Shown here: positions 35,012 to 46,954 of the stretch, piece after piece | Position numbering within the stretch: position 1 is the first letter of the stretch | How the letters are laid out: each line of letters starts with the position of its first letter | Assembly: GCF_021155765.1 (NCBI RefSeq) | Contig: NC_060116.1 | Span: 9,610,001-9,674,000 of the forward strand | Reading direction: 5' to 3' | Length of the DNA stretch: 64,000 bases | Source: Diprion similis | Lineage: Eukaryota; Arthropoda; Insecta; Hymenoptera; Diprionidae | Translations under genes and position numbers: made by a program | The notes under the pieces: model-generated | Told to the model about the DNA's origin: nothing | Databases searched by the model: none | What the model saw: only the letters and a program-made list of their open reading frames with translations

Positions 35012-37114
35012 TTTTTTTTTTTTTTTTTTTTTTTCTTCTCAATCAGCTAAATATAATTACGATTATTTTATACCTATGTATTGATAATTAACCGTTGTGC
35101 TATTAAAATTATCGTACCAGTGTTTTCTCGCACTTTGTGTGACTTTTTTTACATTAAAATTGCAGCTGAAAACCTCTCGTAACCAATAACTTGAAATGAA
35201 ACATGAAAAATTGAACACCCAAGTTTAACTTACTCAAGTAAATTTCACACTGCACCAAAATATACATACATCTGAAAGATTAATTTCTCATCGGAAGTAA
35301 TTTTACGAGTCGGAGAATGGGATTTTTAATTAAAACCGAACGAATGAAATTGTTCGCGAAGCAATGTTTTGCAGTATTATATAAGTATTTTCATTGGAGG
35401 CGTATCAATAACACGCAGGTTTCAATTAAGCCTCCACATTGATACACCACACGTTTGCTTTATTCTCGTAATAATTATCAGTACGCCTCAAAGTGCCTGT
35501 AATAGCCATTGATAAAGTGACACGTTTAGTCAAATTCTGTTACGCAGCCTACATGACGGCCGATAATTGTGTCGTTGCCCATTAACCGTGTATTATATCC
35601 ACAGCGTAAAGGTATAATGTAACTCTATACTCAGCTCGCGTTTGTGCCACATTAACATTATACGCAGGTTCACTTAAATGCCTACATAGACTCGACAATT
35701 TACACCATCGTAAACGTCGCATAAACAGCACAAAACCAATTTTATCCACTGTATTAAAAAATGTGCATCGCTCGTCGCGTTTTTTTAGCATTACGAATAT
35801 CGATATTCCGAGGTCTTCAATAATGGCCAATAAACGCTGTACAACAGTCCTAAAGTAATAAGGAAACTTTATCACATGACTAAAATGATGCAACGTACTT
35901 TTCGTACTTTCATTTCTTTTTCAATTTCACCCAATAAAAGCGGTTTCCCAAAAATGAGGAACACGCTCGTTTTCACCGTCCGATCGGACACACTTAATTA
36001 ACATCAATGGTAGGTATCGCACAGCCGAATTAGAAGGTACGTAGTAGGGTTTCCCCGAGGCTATACATATCTATGTATTGGCCTCACGAGAAGGTAGCGT
36101 TATCTCGTGACTTTCTCAAACGTGAAGTTTCCCACTCACCCAAAGCGTCACGTGACGTGTAGATAATGTGATCAGCTCTTATTCACATCACAACAGTGTG
36201 CAAGCGGGTGTTCAACAACTGTACGTCGTATCTAACGCGTAGTGAAATCTTACGACTGAAAGTGGTTGATGTGAGTATAGTCCTATTACGGACAATTCAT
36301 TGTTATAATTATTTGTATCCTGGTACTGTAAGGAAATGGTATTCGTTAGGATTGAATATCTTTGAAATTTGTATTAATTTGCGAATCGCGATAAAAGCCA
36401 TGATCCAATTAATAACTCAAGAACATATTACGCTAATTGAAATTTTTTACAAAAATTCATTGTACAGTTATGACAGATGCTCTTTAGTTCGATTACCTGA
36501 AACCAGTTCGCGTATTTTGTTGGAAAAGTCAAACCATTGAATAATCATTTGTAATCAAAATCGCGAAATATGTTTCCGTCCGTGGGGTGGATCGAGTGAG
36601 AATTAGTGATTATGGATTCTGAGACGGTTGATTTTTATGAAAAGTCTGTTACGTTGGCAACGCAGATTCAGCTTGCAGTTTCATCGCCGGCCGGCCGCTA
36701 CGGTCTGAATCTGCATTGCCAACGTAACAGACTTTTCATAAAAATTAATCGTCTCAGAATCCATGACGACATGTGTACCTACAGCCTTCATATCCGCCGC
36801 TCTGATAAATTGCGATCTCTGCTTCTCGGTACACTTGCACTGAGCAATCTAGAAACCTGTATCTCATCCTGCGATACGAATGCAGCTTTTACCGTTCGAG
36901 CTGCGTAAATTCAACTTGCAGAATCGCGTATCTCAAATTCCTCTGAGAAGTAAAGCTGATGATGAGATTTCATTACATATCCTCAGAATTAACTTGCCGA
37001 TGCTTTTAAAAAGATGTGGAACCGCAAATTTTTTGTGCATGCTGGAAATACTATATAACTGTTAGTTTACAGGAGAGAATTGATGCGCAATCGTGCAATG
37101 GATTGTTGTTTCAG
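35012..37114. other. Intergenic stretch between CFAP99 and the DUF1989 gene
   Basis: It begins with a T23 tract (35012-35034) and the CFAP99 3' flank. The rest is AT-rich and holds the palindrome at 36612-36764. Untranslated exons of the DUF1989 gene probably lie here, because its first coding exon starts after a good acceptor (TTGTTTCAG at 37114). Frames at 36196-36540 and 35582-35893 have no family resemblance. Confidence 0.4.
36612..36764. repeat. Near-perfect 60-bp palindrome with 33-bp GC-rich loop
   Basis: The left arm 36612-36671 and right arm 36705-36764 match as reverse complements at 57 of 60 positions, without gaps. The arms begin ATGGATTCTGAGACG and run through AAAAGTCTGTTACGTTGGCAA. 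Two of the three differences would be G-U pairs in a plus-strand RNA and the third in a minus-strand RNA. The loop (36672-36704) contains GCCGGCCGGCC. There is no clear target-site duplication. It could be a hairpin RNA (hpRNA/siRNA) gene, a recent inverted duplication or a very small foldback element. Confidence 0.9.
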
Positions 37115-37121
37115 GTATAAA

Positions 37122-39185
37122 ATGACAGAGGATCGCCCAAACAGCCTGTGTCCAAAAGTGAATAAACCACGAGAATTTCCGAAAAGAACACCCATAATTT
37201 GCTACGATAAACCGAATGCGGTAATGATAGACAGAACCGCGTACGACAAAGCGAGACATGATGCTTTGCTCGGTGATGTTGTTCTGACACTGACAGTTCC
37301 AAAAAAATCGGCAAAAACTTGGGAAATGAGTAAGGGTGACCTGTGTAGAATCACCGTGATCGAAGGATCTCAAGTAAGATTTTAATCGAAACTTAAGGAT
37401 GCCTGTAACGTATGAGAGTATAGATATTCTTGAAGATTTTCAATTCAGTATTATTAAACAATTTCGAGAATATGATTCAAAGAAGACAGACCAAAACTGA
37501 AATTCAATGTCACGGAAATGGTATTTTATTTATTTGTTTATTTATTTATTTTTTGTTTATTTCAGGTGGGTGACATTAATATTTGGAACCTATACAATCC
37601 CAAGGAGCGGTTCTATTCCGGTGAGCAGCATTTTCAATTCCACGATTTTATCTCTATTAAAATGGCAAACAGAAAACAGTACGCGAAAACAAAAAATCAC
37701 AATTACGCATATTTCCATCTGCCTCTGAGTATATCCGATGCTGGACGATTAGAAATATCAAGATGCGGTTAAATTATGTCTTGCTTTTCAGTGATCGAAG
37801 TTTCATCACAATCGACGCTCTGGTATTATCGTTCCTTGGAAAGATGGTGACAAAAATTTTATATACCTACGGTCGAAAAATATCGCGGAAATTACAATAC
37901 GTGGTGTTAATAGCGCACAATATAAGCTCACGTTTCATCGCTATATCTTGTTACAAATATTTGAAAAGAAAAAAGTTATTCCCCACCCATGCATACGTCT
38001 TTATCAATATTTATACACAATACGGTCCGCTACTTTTACCGCAACTTTTCCCGCAGCCATATTATAATTATGAGATCTTATGCTATTAATTCTTTACCAT
38101 TTCAGGAAAAACTCGACAACTGCATGCTGCCCACTTGACAACTTACGATAGACTTTGGAGTAACTTGCCCTATTTAAGACCATTGGCAACGGTGATCGCC
38201 GACTCACTATCCCGATACGGAGTCGACGAAGACGGTGGCAGCGTGCACGATGTGATCGGTAAAATGTGATGGTTTAATAAGAATCCGCGCTGATGCCGGA
38301 AAAGGTTTTTTTTCTAATCTTTGCCAGTGATAAACTCTGCGGGTTTCAATTACCTGCACCGAGCGATACGCCCCAAGAAATGTTTCTGCATCGTTTTGCT
38401 TATATGCGTTTAATTACTGTAACCAATCAACTTCGTAAGTCTCATTCGCAGGCACGAGATGCGACAATCACACGATAGAACTCATAACCGGTAAACCAAC
38501 AAACGATTCCTGCCACAGCTACCTTACTAAGGCGGTGGAAAAAGTGGGCCTTACAGAAGACGATGTCCACGACGTCTGGAACATTTTTATGTGTACCGGA
38601 TTCACGAAGGTGAAAGAGCTAAGCGTCGATAATCATTCAGCCAGTGCATAACGTAAATAGAGGTTCGGAGAAGCTTCAGTTTTTCGATTTTCCAGGACAC
38701 CCATCAGTACTTCTGCAAAGCTAGTCCATCCAGGAAAGGAGACTACATCGAGTTCATAGCAGAAATGGATTTGCTGGTTGGTCTCAGCGCTTGTCCCCAA
38801 GGTAATTATCAATCTGCGATTTAATGAGAGCGCTGGATATTCAGCTGATTAAATAATTTCTGGTTATCACCTTGTTCCAATAAAAAAAAAATAAAAAAAA
38901 ACTCGTTATTATACTTACTTGATGGAGTACAATTAATCTCCTGTCAAATAATTGAGTGTCCATCAGGGGCCAAAGGTCTCAATGATGATATCATCTACCA
39001 TCAATAGAACGTGCATGAGTCTGAATCATAATTGATCGACGAACGATAGTAATCCAGCTGTTGGGAAAATAATTCTTATCTGCTAATTTTTTTCAGGCGA
39101 CGTATCCATCGCCGTTGGACAACCAGTTCCTGACAATATTTGTTACCCACTGGGAGTTGAGATCTTCCGAGGGAAAGAAAAGTGA
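37122..39185 (+). CDS. DUF1989 / YcgI-like (urea-carboxylase-associated family) protein
   Basis: Six exons in phase: 37122-37373, 37566-37620, 38106-38258, 38452-38609, 38696-38801 and 39097-39185 (stop TGA), total 270 aa. Start ATG 37122 is the first in the exon opened by the acceptor at 37114; GTATAAA precedes it. Family landmarks are VGDINIWNLYNP followed by G-K-T-R-Q-L-H-A-A-H (residues 103-112), which aligns with the conserved GxTRxxH region, C157-D-N-H160, and the C-terminal block KGDYIEFIAEMDLLVGLSAC (220-239) followed by P-Q. Bacterial and fungal members accompany urea/guanidine carboxylase; two were shown to be subunits of carboxyguanidine deiminase, while YcgI itself is of unknown function. 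No partner gene lies nearby, so substrate and role are unknown. No signal peptide or membrane segment, so probably cytosolic. The family is mostly microbial, so ancient horizontal transfer is possible; the introns and AT-rich flanks show it is settled in the insect genome. Confidence 0.88.
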
Positions 39186-39397
39186 CTTGATGAATGAATT
39201 TTACGCTCGCATTATCACTCTCTCGTTTCATTCTGTCCGCGCGTAATTTCTCAGAGTTATAGAAATTGCGTTTAATGAAAACATCCGCAAATATTTAGTA
39301 TTTTATTACCTATTTCGTATGTTTTACGATGTAATATACAATGTGGCACGGTAATGATATCATGGATTGTGGAATAAGAACGAAAAATGAAAATACC

Positions 39398-41868
39398 TCA
39401 TACGTCATACTCAGATTTCACTCTGGTACATTTGGGAATTTTTATCCCCGATAACATGAAGTTTTCAAAATCGTCCAATTTCCTTTGACGATATGCAGTC
39501 TTCCGTATTTTGCTGGGCGTCTTCAACACGAATTTCGACGTCTTCAGGGCCGTTTTCATCTGTCAGAACATTCGAATAAAATAAATCTCAATCTTCAATG
39601 ATAATTATGATTGATACTTTGTAATGCGGTGAATACGCAATCAGCTATCTTGCAGATTTCCATTTATAAGTCGTCATAATCTGCGTCGATGAATTATTAC
39701 GTTATCCGCACGTAAAGTCGAGCAGCTTATATATACATATACACGCGATGAAACAACAACAATTGTCACCAGGCAATACAAGTGCAGGTGAAGCACTGAT
39801 AACATAAATTGTAAACGTGCTTACTTCGTGAGTTGAAGTGGATGTTGCAGTCCCGCTATAACTTGATTCTATGGAATTCTTATCAAATGTGGTTTCCGAT
39901 GCAGATTTGAAAAAGGTACTTGGCGTGACCAAGATTGGTTCGAATTTCCGCTCTGACTCCGGGATTTCCCGCAGTAATCCAATCTCTGCCTCAGATTCTG
40001 ACTTCACTGTGCTCGAGTTCTTCGTCGTCGAAACCGGAACGAAACCAAGTCCGCGGGGAACGTTTTTTTTCTTCTTTTCAAAGAAACGAGATTTTACCGA
40101 TTGCTCGGATTGCGAAAGCATTTCGGGATCGTGAAATTCTGAATATTCGTCATTGCGTTTCTGAAATTTTTTCTTTTTGAAATCGGGAAAGACGGAGTTT
40201 CGATTTGTACAATCATTAGCAACCGTTGATACGTCTGCATGTTTCGGAAAATTTGAAGCATTCTCGTGACGTGACGAAGGATAACTGTTTTCAAGGTCGG
40301 TCTCCCCATCGGTGACAGCAAGATCTCGTACATAATCTGCGTACCATTTCTTGGCCAGCAATTTCTTATCCTGCTCCTTAGTTACTCTAACAGTATCGAA
40401 GTCATGTACGTCTGATTGTTGTCTAGTATTTTGCTGGAACCAATTCTCATCCTTCGAAGCGTTAACGGCCGGAATATATTGGGCCTCATTCTTAATATCG
40501 GATAAAAAATTCTTCAAATGTTCTCCACTTTTTCCAGTACTATACTGCTGCTCTTGTTTCACAGGAAGTATATCCTTAGAATCTTCAAGGCTCGTCAGTA
40601 TTTTGCCAACTGTCCCTTCTACCCGGAAGACACCAACCTTGCAATGTTCGATCTCTGATATTTCAGCTTCAAGTTCCATCCGCTCGCTGTGAGATTTTTC
40701 CAGGGCTTCAATCAATCTGAAAGAAGTAAGAAATTTGTTTGTGAAGAGCAACGGTCTTTCACTATGCAACAAAAATTTTTTGCGTATAGATTTACAGGGG
40801 CAATTGAGGAGTACGATTTACCTCTGAGTTTCATAATCGTTCTCGTATGCAGAATCGTTACCCCTTAATTCCTCTACTTCAGTCAAAACTTCCTGCAGCT
40901 TTCTTGATAAGCAGTTATTTTCAGCATTCCTAATCTCCGCTTCCAGAGCGGCTACTTCCGCTGCAAGTTGTCTGACTTCCGGATTCTCTCTAACAGCTAT
41001 GGCATCAACATGGTGAGCCATGAAAACAGACAAAAAACTTCACCTCTTAATTTATTTTCAACCTCTTCAATTAACTTCGAAACAATTCAATTTTCAAATT
41101 TTTTAACCTGTTTATTCAATGTTGCGATCACGTTATAGGATTTTAATTGAAATTTCGAATTCTCTATGATCAGATCTGGGTTTGAAATGGTGCGAGTAAA
41201 AACTTAAGATTTATGCGCTTCGCTATCAACATTTTATATCATACCTTTTTTGAGGTCGACATCGGATTCCTGAGTGGTGCAAAAATCGTATTTCTGCTTT
41301 TCGAGAACGAGAGGATACTCGTTCAAAAAATCAACACTGTCATTCTCAGCAACACATTTCCACACTTCGTCGCACATTTTTCTCTGTTCTTCCCAGACTT
41401 GCCAATGCAAATCATCCTAAGATTGTTATAATTATAATTATTTATAATTCGTATAACACTTCGCGTGACGGAAATATATTTTTCACTCACCAGCTTCCGT
41501 TTTTCTTCGCTAAGTAAGGCTCGCTTCTGTTGAACCATGGATTGGGCAAGATCGTTAATCTCCTTCGCCACAACGAGATCAACTTGCTTCAGCGCCGATT
41601 GTCCCAAGATCGATTTATAAGTCGCTTGCAAGCGCTCATAACTGTTTTCGAGAAACCTCAGCTGCTCCTCGAGCGAATCAATTTCTGCTTCATCTCAAAA
41701 AACAATAAAAAAGTAAATAAAAAAATTGAGCATCGTTAGAGTTGCGACTTCGGTTGACAAAGGTCACCTCAAATTTTGCACACTAACATACTTACAAGCC
41801 TTTCTTTCCACCAGCTGTCCATTGCGTAGCTCAATATCGTCCAAACGTTTTTTCAAGTAGCTGCTCAT
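39398..41868 (-). CDS. Uncharacterised coiled-coil protein
   Basis: I do not recognise the family. Six exons join in phase: 41796-41868, 41491-41693, 41245-41416, 40822-40996, 39825-40716 and 39398-39559 (stop TGA 39398-39400), total 558 aa. Start ATG 41868 gives MSSYLKKRLDDIELRNGQL. Residues about 5-120 and 150-245 are heptad-rich and acidic/basic (for example IDSLEEQLRFLENSYERLQ and AAEVAALEAEIRNAENN), so long coiled coils are expected. Residues about 250-505 are polar, Ser/Lys/Glu-rich and probably disordered, with a lysine cluster FFEKKKKNVPRGLGFVP. The last exon is basic (MKTALKTSKFVLKTPSKIRK), suggesting a microtubule-, centrosome- or nucleic-acid-binding tail. The stop is only 212 bp from that of the convergent DUF1989 gene; TTTATT at 39302-39307 is a minus-strand AATAAA. 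The exon structure is well supported, the function unknown. Confidence 0.85.
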
Positions 41869-44800
41869 GTCTGAAAACTGTTCATAAACTTTCCTGAAGA
41901 TCTGAATCAGCTGCAATAGTATTTCAAGCTAACCGTATCTCTTTCTAATACGATTTTACAACACCAAGGAATTACTGATGCTTCGAGACTGCGAACGGTG
42001 TGAAGTATGCAACGGTTAGCAGGGAAAAAAATGACAGCCGCCACGGTCTATAATGATTCTCCGCGACATTTGAATGCCGATAATGGTTTATATCGCGGCA
42101 TGCAAGTAATGATAATGATAATAATGAAGTAACAAGCGTACAGATTTTGACGGCCAACAATCTGAAGTTGTGGGACGCAAATGAGCGCATGTGATACACC
42201 GATATGATCATGTACTCTAATTTGCAGCGAGGATCAACGATAGCAGCGAGTGAATAACGTAACACGATAACGATATTTGTTATTAGGGTTCGGAATCACT
42301 CGACGTCCGAGGTGCTTGACAAGGGTCACTTTGGGGATGATTGACGTCAGCTAATGGCTGCTGTCATTGCACGGTGATACTGTCATCCCCGTAAAGTGAT
42401 GACGCGACGATTTACGTGTGCAGAGGTTACCGGCACAAACATGTTTCCGCAGGTTGTTCTAATTTTCCGAACCCTTATCCCATGAAACTTGTTGACAACA
42501 TTGGGCTCGTATCGTATTGAAGTTGGTAACGTTATCGTATTTCGTAACGATTCCTGGTAAGAAAAAAGCGTTACATCGCGATTTTGGAATTGTTTGAAAT
42601 TCAGTAAATCGTAATAAAACAAAACACACTCGTATCCCGAAGTTTTATTGCCTTAAAAATCATTGTAAAATTAAAAAAATGGTATTTTTTCATCGATATT
42701 TCTTTACTATGACGTCACTAACTTCAACCTCGTTCACTCGTATCCTTTTATACCCTCGTATGAACACGTGTTCAAAGTAAATCTCATACGGTATTCAAAA
42801 TCGTTCAAATCCTTATCTTCTTAATCCTTAGTCTCGGCGTGATAATGAAAGATACGGACACTCGCCACGGCTATCGAGCCCGGAACGACGATATCCGAGT
42901 CATTAAGATCGATAATAATGCTCCTGCAGATCAATCAGGGTAAATTAACCCTGCGATGATAGTAATAATGACAGAGCGGCGAATTTTATAATGCGAATCC
43001 ACAATCCCGGTAATATGAGAAAATCTGCGAATGAAAAAGAAGCGAACACATAAGAATTATAAGTAACATAAATAGTTTGTGTAAAGGAATTTCGTAAGTC
43101 TCTTACAAAAGAGTTCCGAAAGGTAACTGTGGTCGGAGGGTTATACAGGAAAATAATCTTACCGACTTACATACATACGGCTCTAACAATCTGACCGCAC
43201 TTATAAGATCCTGGCTTATATGAACGTCTAAGATTAAGCGCCAAAGAAATTATCACAATACATTGTCTTGGCCAACCCGAACAACCCCGTGACCTACTAT
43301 TTTTAATTGTTAACACAACCTGACCAGAAACAGTAACACAGTTACAATATGAAAAAATAACGACTCCACGCAATGAATTACCTGATCGTGGCTTGTATTT
43401 ACTGAACTTATTGCGATTCTTATGCAATGATTAGTAAGTAACGTTCGCCAGATACTCTCTTCATTCATTTTTTCGCATTTTAAAGGATGTAAAAAATTTA
43501 GCAGTCAATTTTTCGTCCTTAACATTCCTATAAATCAGCTAATATATCCAATATTCTGATTTATCCTTTAGACGGAGTGAAAAAAGAAAAGAAGACATTA
43601 AAAGTTTTGAGGTTGTCCGTTTAAATCAGCGGTCTGATATTTTACTTCACCACATTTGACGGAGATAAAAAATTGTACGTGAATTTTTTTGCTTTTTATT
43701 ATTCTTTTAACACGTTGACCAGAGAAAGATTCGAAAAAAAAAATTAGTTCCATGAATTTTTTTTCCGGTACTATTTTCCGAGTAAAAGGAAACTCGCAAT
43801 TGTCGTTATAAAAATGACAACAAACACAGTTTTCCAACTTATACAGTCTACAACATTTTCCCTGCGTGTAGTGACGGCATTAGTTAGAATTACAGGCAAC
43901 GCACAAGTCATCAGCTTGTAAACATTACCAGTTACTTCCAGGGAATTGTAAGCGATTATTTCAGCACTGAAAAAAAAAAAAATTCTTCTAATAATCATGC
44001 AGTATTTGACGCCTCCACGAAGTAGTAAACGAAAACTCATAACCCGAAGATAGGAGTCGACTTGTTCTCGAGGTCGGCGAGGTGGCCGAGGTAAGCCCTC
44101 ATCCATCACGGGAGCCCTATTGCATGGCCAACTGGTCTGCATGCATGTATTTCGAAGTTACGGCCTTAACATCAAATAAATTCTCGCCTGTGGCTCAAAT
44201 CCTGCAAGCCTCAATCACGAGTTGCCAAAACCGCTAAGGAAACGGTGATTGTGGTTTCGAAGCGTCTAACCTTTTTACTCCTTGGTATATTTAGTGGAAT
44301 TCTTGCCTTGGTCGAATCAGCGTAATGTTAATTAAGTAATTAACATATGTTATTTTAAGCGACGACCACTACGGTGTACGGGTGAATATCAGATACCGTC
44401 CATCCTGAGTCGACACTAATCAAGACCTGCAGGATCCTGCTATGGAAGTAGATACGTATGTACAACTTATAAGCATATTTAGTACAATTGCGGTGAACAG
44501 AGGACAATTTTAAGTAATGGACGAATGAATGTATTTCGCAAGCTACCATATGTCGGTTTATAAGCTTCATCGCCGGAAGTTAAATGGTAACTAAAATATT
44601 TTTTCTCTAACTTTCTGTCAAGTGAAATAGTGGTTAATTCCTGCCGAACGCTGGTCAAGAACGATAATCAAGTGTACAACGCCCAAGTCGATTTTGTACT
44701 GGTGTTTGAATTTAGCTGAACAAGAATTGTCACGTAACTTAAGAAAATTTGCATATGATTAAAAAATAAACCTCTGCATTTTCCGGAATTCATTTTCAGA

Positions 44801-46336
44801 TATTTCTGATATTCCAAGTTCTTGGATTCGGCAGAATGAATTATTGAAACCTTTCGTGTGCTTATAATTATATTTTCACCAGGATGTGCACGAGCATGGC
44901 TCAATCTTGAGTAGGATTGAAAGTTAAATGCGCAAGGATCTCAAACGCTAAGGTAGCGTCTAGTTATAAATAATACAAGGAATCAGTGCAATCTAGAAGA
45001 ATCCTGGGCTGTAAAAATATGTCCGATAACCAGGTCGTTCTACTCGTTAAACTTTGGACGCGGTTGTCCCCTATTTGCCAAAGAATGATTTACTGTTCTT
45101 CGATATTGTATCGCAGTATAGCTTGAATGATGTATGGATCGGTAAATACCTTTAATCCGGTGCCTCAATGGCGCGTAGAAATTCACGCTGTTGAGATACT
45201 TTTTTCGAGAGTACGTTATTACATATATTATTATATGTATGAAACTATCTTCTGTATCGTGACGCAGTAGCGTTGTTCAAACACATCTAAGCTCGATATC
45301 GCATTTATAAACCACCGATTTTTCACCGTACCTACGGTTCACCGAATGTATAACGATCATAATGCATAAATTCGATTTATTTTACAGTTGGATTAATTAT
45401 AAAAATCGCTGTACGATATTCCACGTATACCAGTGTATGGATAATATTCGTTTCGTTGCCAAATACCATCACAGTTAACAGAGAAATAAAAAAAAAACCG
45501 TCAGAAATATTTCGCCGTTGAGCTCGTCCTTTCGTTCTACTTCCTATTATCGCCAAGTCATTGAAACAATACACGTACAGATTATTTTCCTTAGTTTACA
45601 TTGTACAAAATATTATATTATGATGATATATGTATAATGAAATTTAATATTAAGATTTTGTATTGCAGTACAGGCGATAGTGAAAAATCATCAATTAGAT
45701 TTTGTTGTCACCTCGGGCAGAAGCTTAGGCCCACTAAGCCTATAATACACGCCAACTTTTTCAAACAGCGTAGCTATAATTATATTAATAAATATTGCTG
45801 TCATTATCAGTGAATTATCGCACGTTTTTTAAAACAGAAACCTCGTCTGACTCCGCTTTGTTCGTAATTCATTGCCTCGCTGGTACGACAGAAGCACCAA
45901 TAAATGGTATTAATTTTCGAACAGCGTACGCCACATGTACAGTATCAAGTTTAACTAGGCATCGATTACAATTGACTAATTTAACAATATGGTCTGGACT
46001 CTGTTCACCGACCCCATGTTTACGAATACGTACGTACAATTAGAATCACAGAGCTCAACTTCGTTACTTTGTCAACAAGATCGCACAAATATCCTAAGCA
46101 TAATAAAAATTTGAATTCTCGGATAACCGGAGCTTCGGAATAGATAAATTCGGCATAATTTAAAGGATCTACGAATCACAACGAAAAATTAGCGCCGGAA
46201 ACTTTCATTGTAAACTGTCGAACTCGTACACGCAGGATGAGTGTCAATTATATTAGAAGACAGTAGAAATACTTGCTGGTTCATTAGATAAGGAAATGAC
46301 TTGAATCCCGTTGTCGATACGCGTTTCAAGTCAAAT
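41869..46336. other. Intergenic region upstream of HHEX
   Basis: AT-rich, with no supportable gene. A strong-looking plus-strand donor (GGCCGAG|GTAAGC) sits near 44090 at the end of a short GC-rich stretch, which could belong to an untranslated exon, but no partner exon could be chosen. Regulatory DNA for the neighbouring homeobox gene is expected here by position. Confidence 0.35.
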
Positions 46337-46954
46337 TTAAAAAAACCTGACCCCGTCGCAGGAGGAGTTGATTTGTCTTATTATGGGTCCATGAAGGAGA
46401 GAGGAAGCAGAGCGCGTGGCACCGGTGGGCAGGCTAGAGGCTAGCGGCCCCGGAGAAGGGGTGCTATCTTCCTTATCAATGCTATTGCTATCCAATGGCG
46501 GAGTGAGGAAGTAATCGCGGTGATAAGGGCGGCGTGTTCTGTCGACAGTACGCGATCTCTCCTGAGGTTCCTGACTGCCAGTCACGTCTGACACCGAGGA
46601 CAAGTAACGCCACGGAGTGGCGATCGCGGTCTCAGCCGAGTTTTTCCTAGTGCTGTGCTTATCGTCAGGTCCTGTCAGGCAATCTATACTCTTGACGTCA
46701 TTCAATTAGTCACGAGTCGTTGCTGAAGGAGTGCGATAAGCAGATCCTTGGTGTCAGTTGTTGGCGAAGGTTGGATGCAGGACACTTGGTCTTCGGTAGT
46801 TGGAGGAGGATTCGAGGATAAGACGCGATTCTCATTGACCTGTGACCCTCCAACATGATCGTCAGGAAATAAAAATCATCGTTTTTTGGGAAGAAAAGAA
46901 AATAATTATCGTGCCCAAGAAGTTTCGAGAGTTGATTCAATTTTTCGTCTGGAA
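46337..46954 (+). promoter_or_regulatory. GC-richer block immediately upstream of HHEX coding start (promoter/5' UTR)
   Basis: The base composition changes from AT-rich to GC-richer at about 46337 and stays so into the first HHEX exon. The block is probably the promoter and 5' untranslated region. It also carries a 122-codon open frame on the minus strand (46337-46705) rich in Ser, Pro, Thr and Arg, which may be a by-product of composition. No TATA box stands out. Confidence 0.4.

Noticed and set aside
36606-36908. 100-codon plus-strand frame beginning inside the palindrome
   Set aside because: It reads through both palindrome arms and the loop, so the reading is better explained by the inverted repeat; no link to the DUF1989 frame could be made.
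37507-37772. Plus-strand frames with poly-hydrophobic start
   Set aside because: The 5' part is intronic polypyrimidine sequence; only 37566-37620 is a real exon, of the DUF1989 gene.
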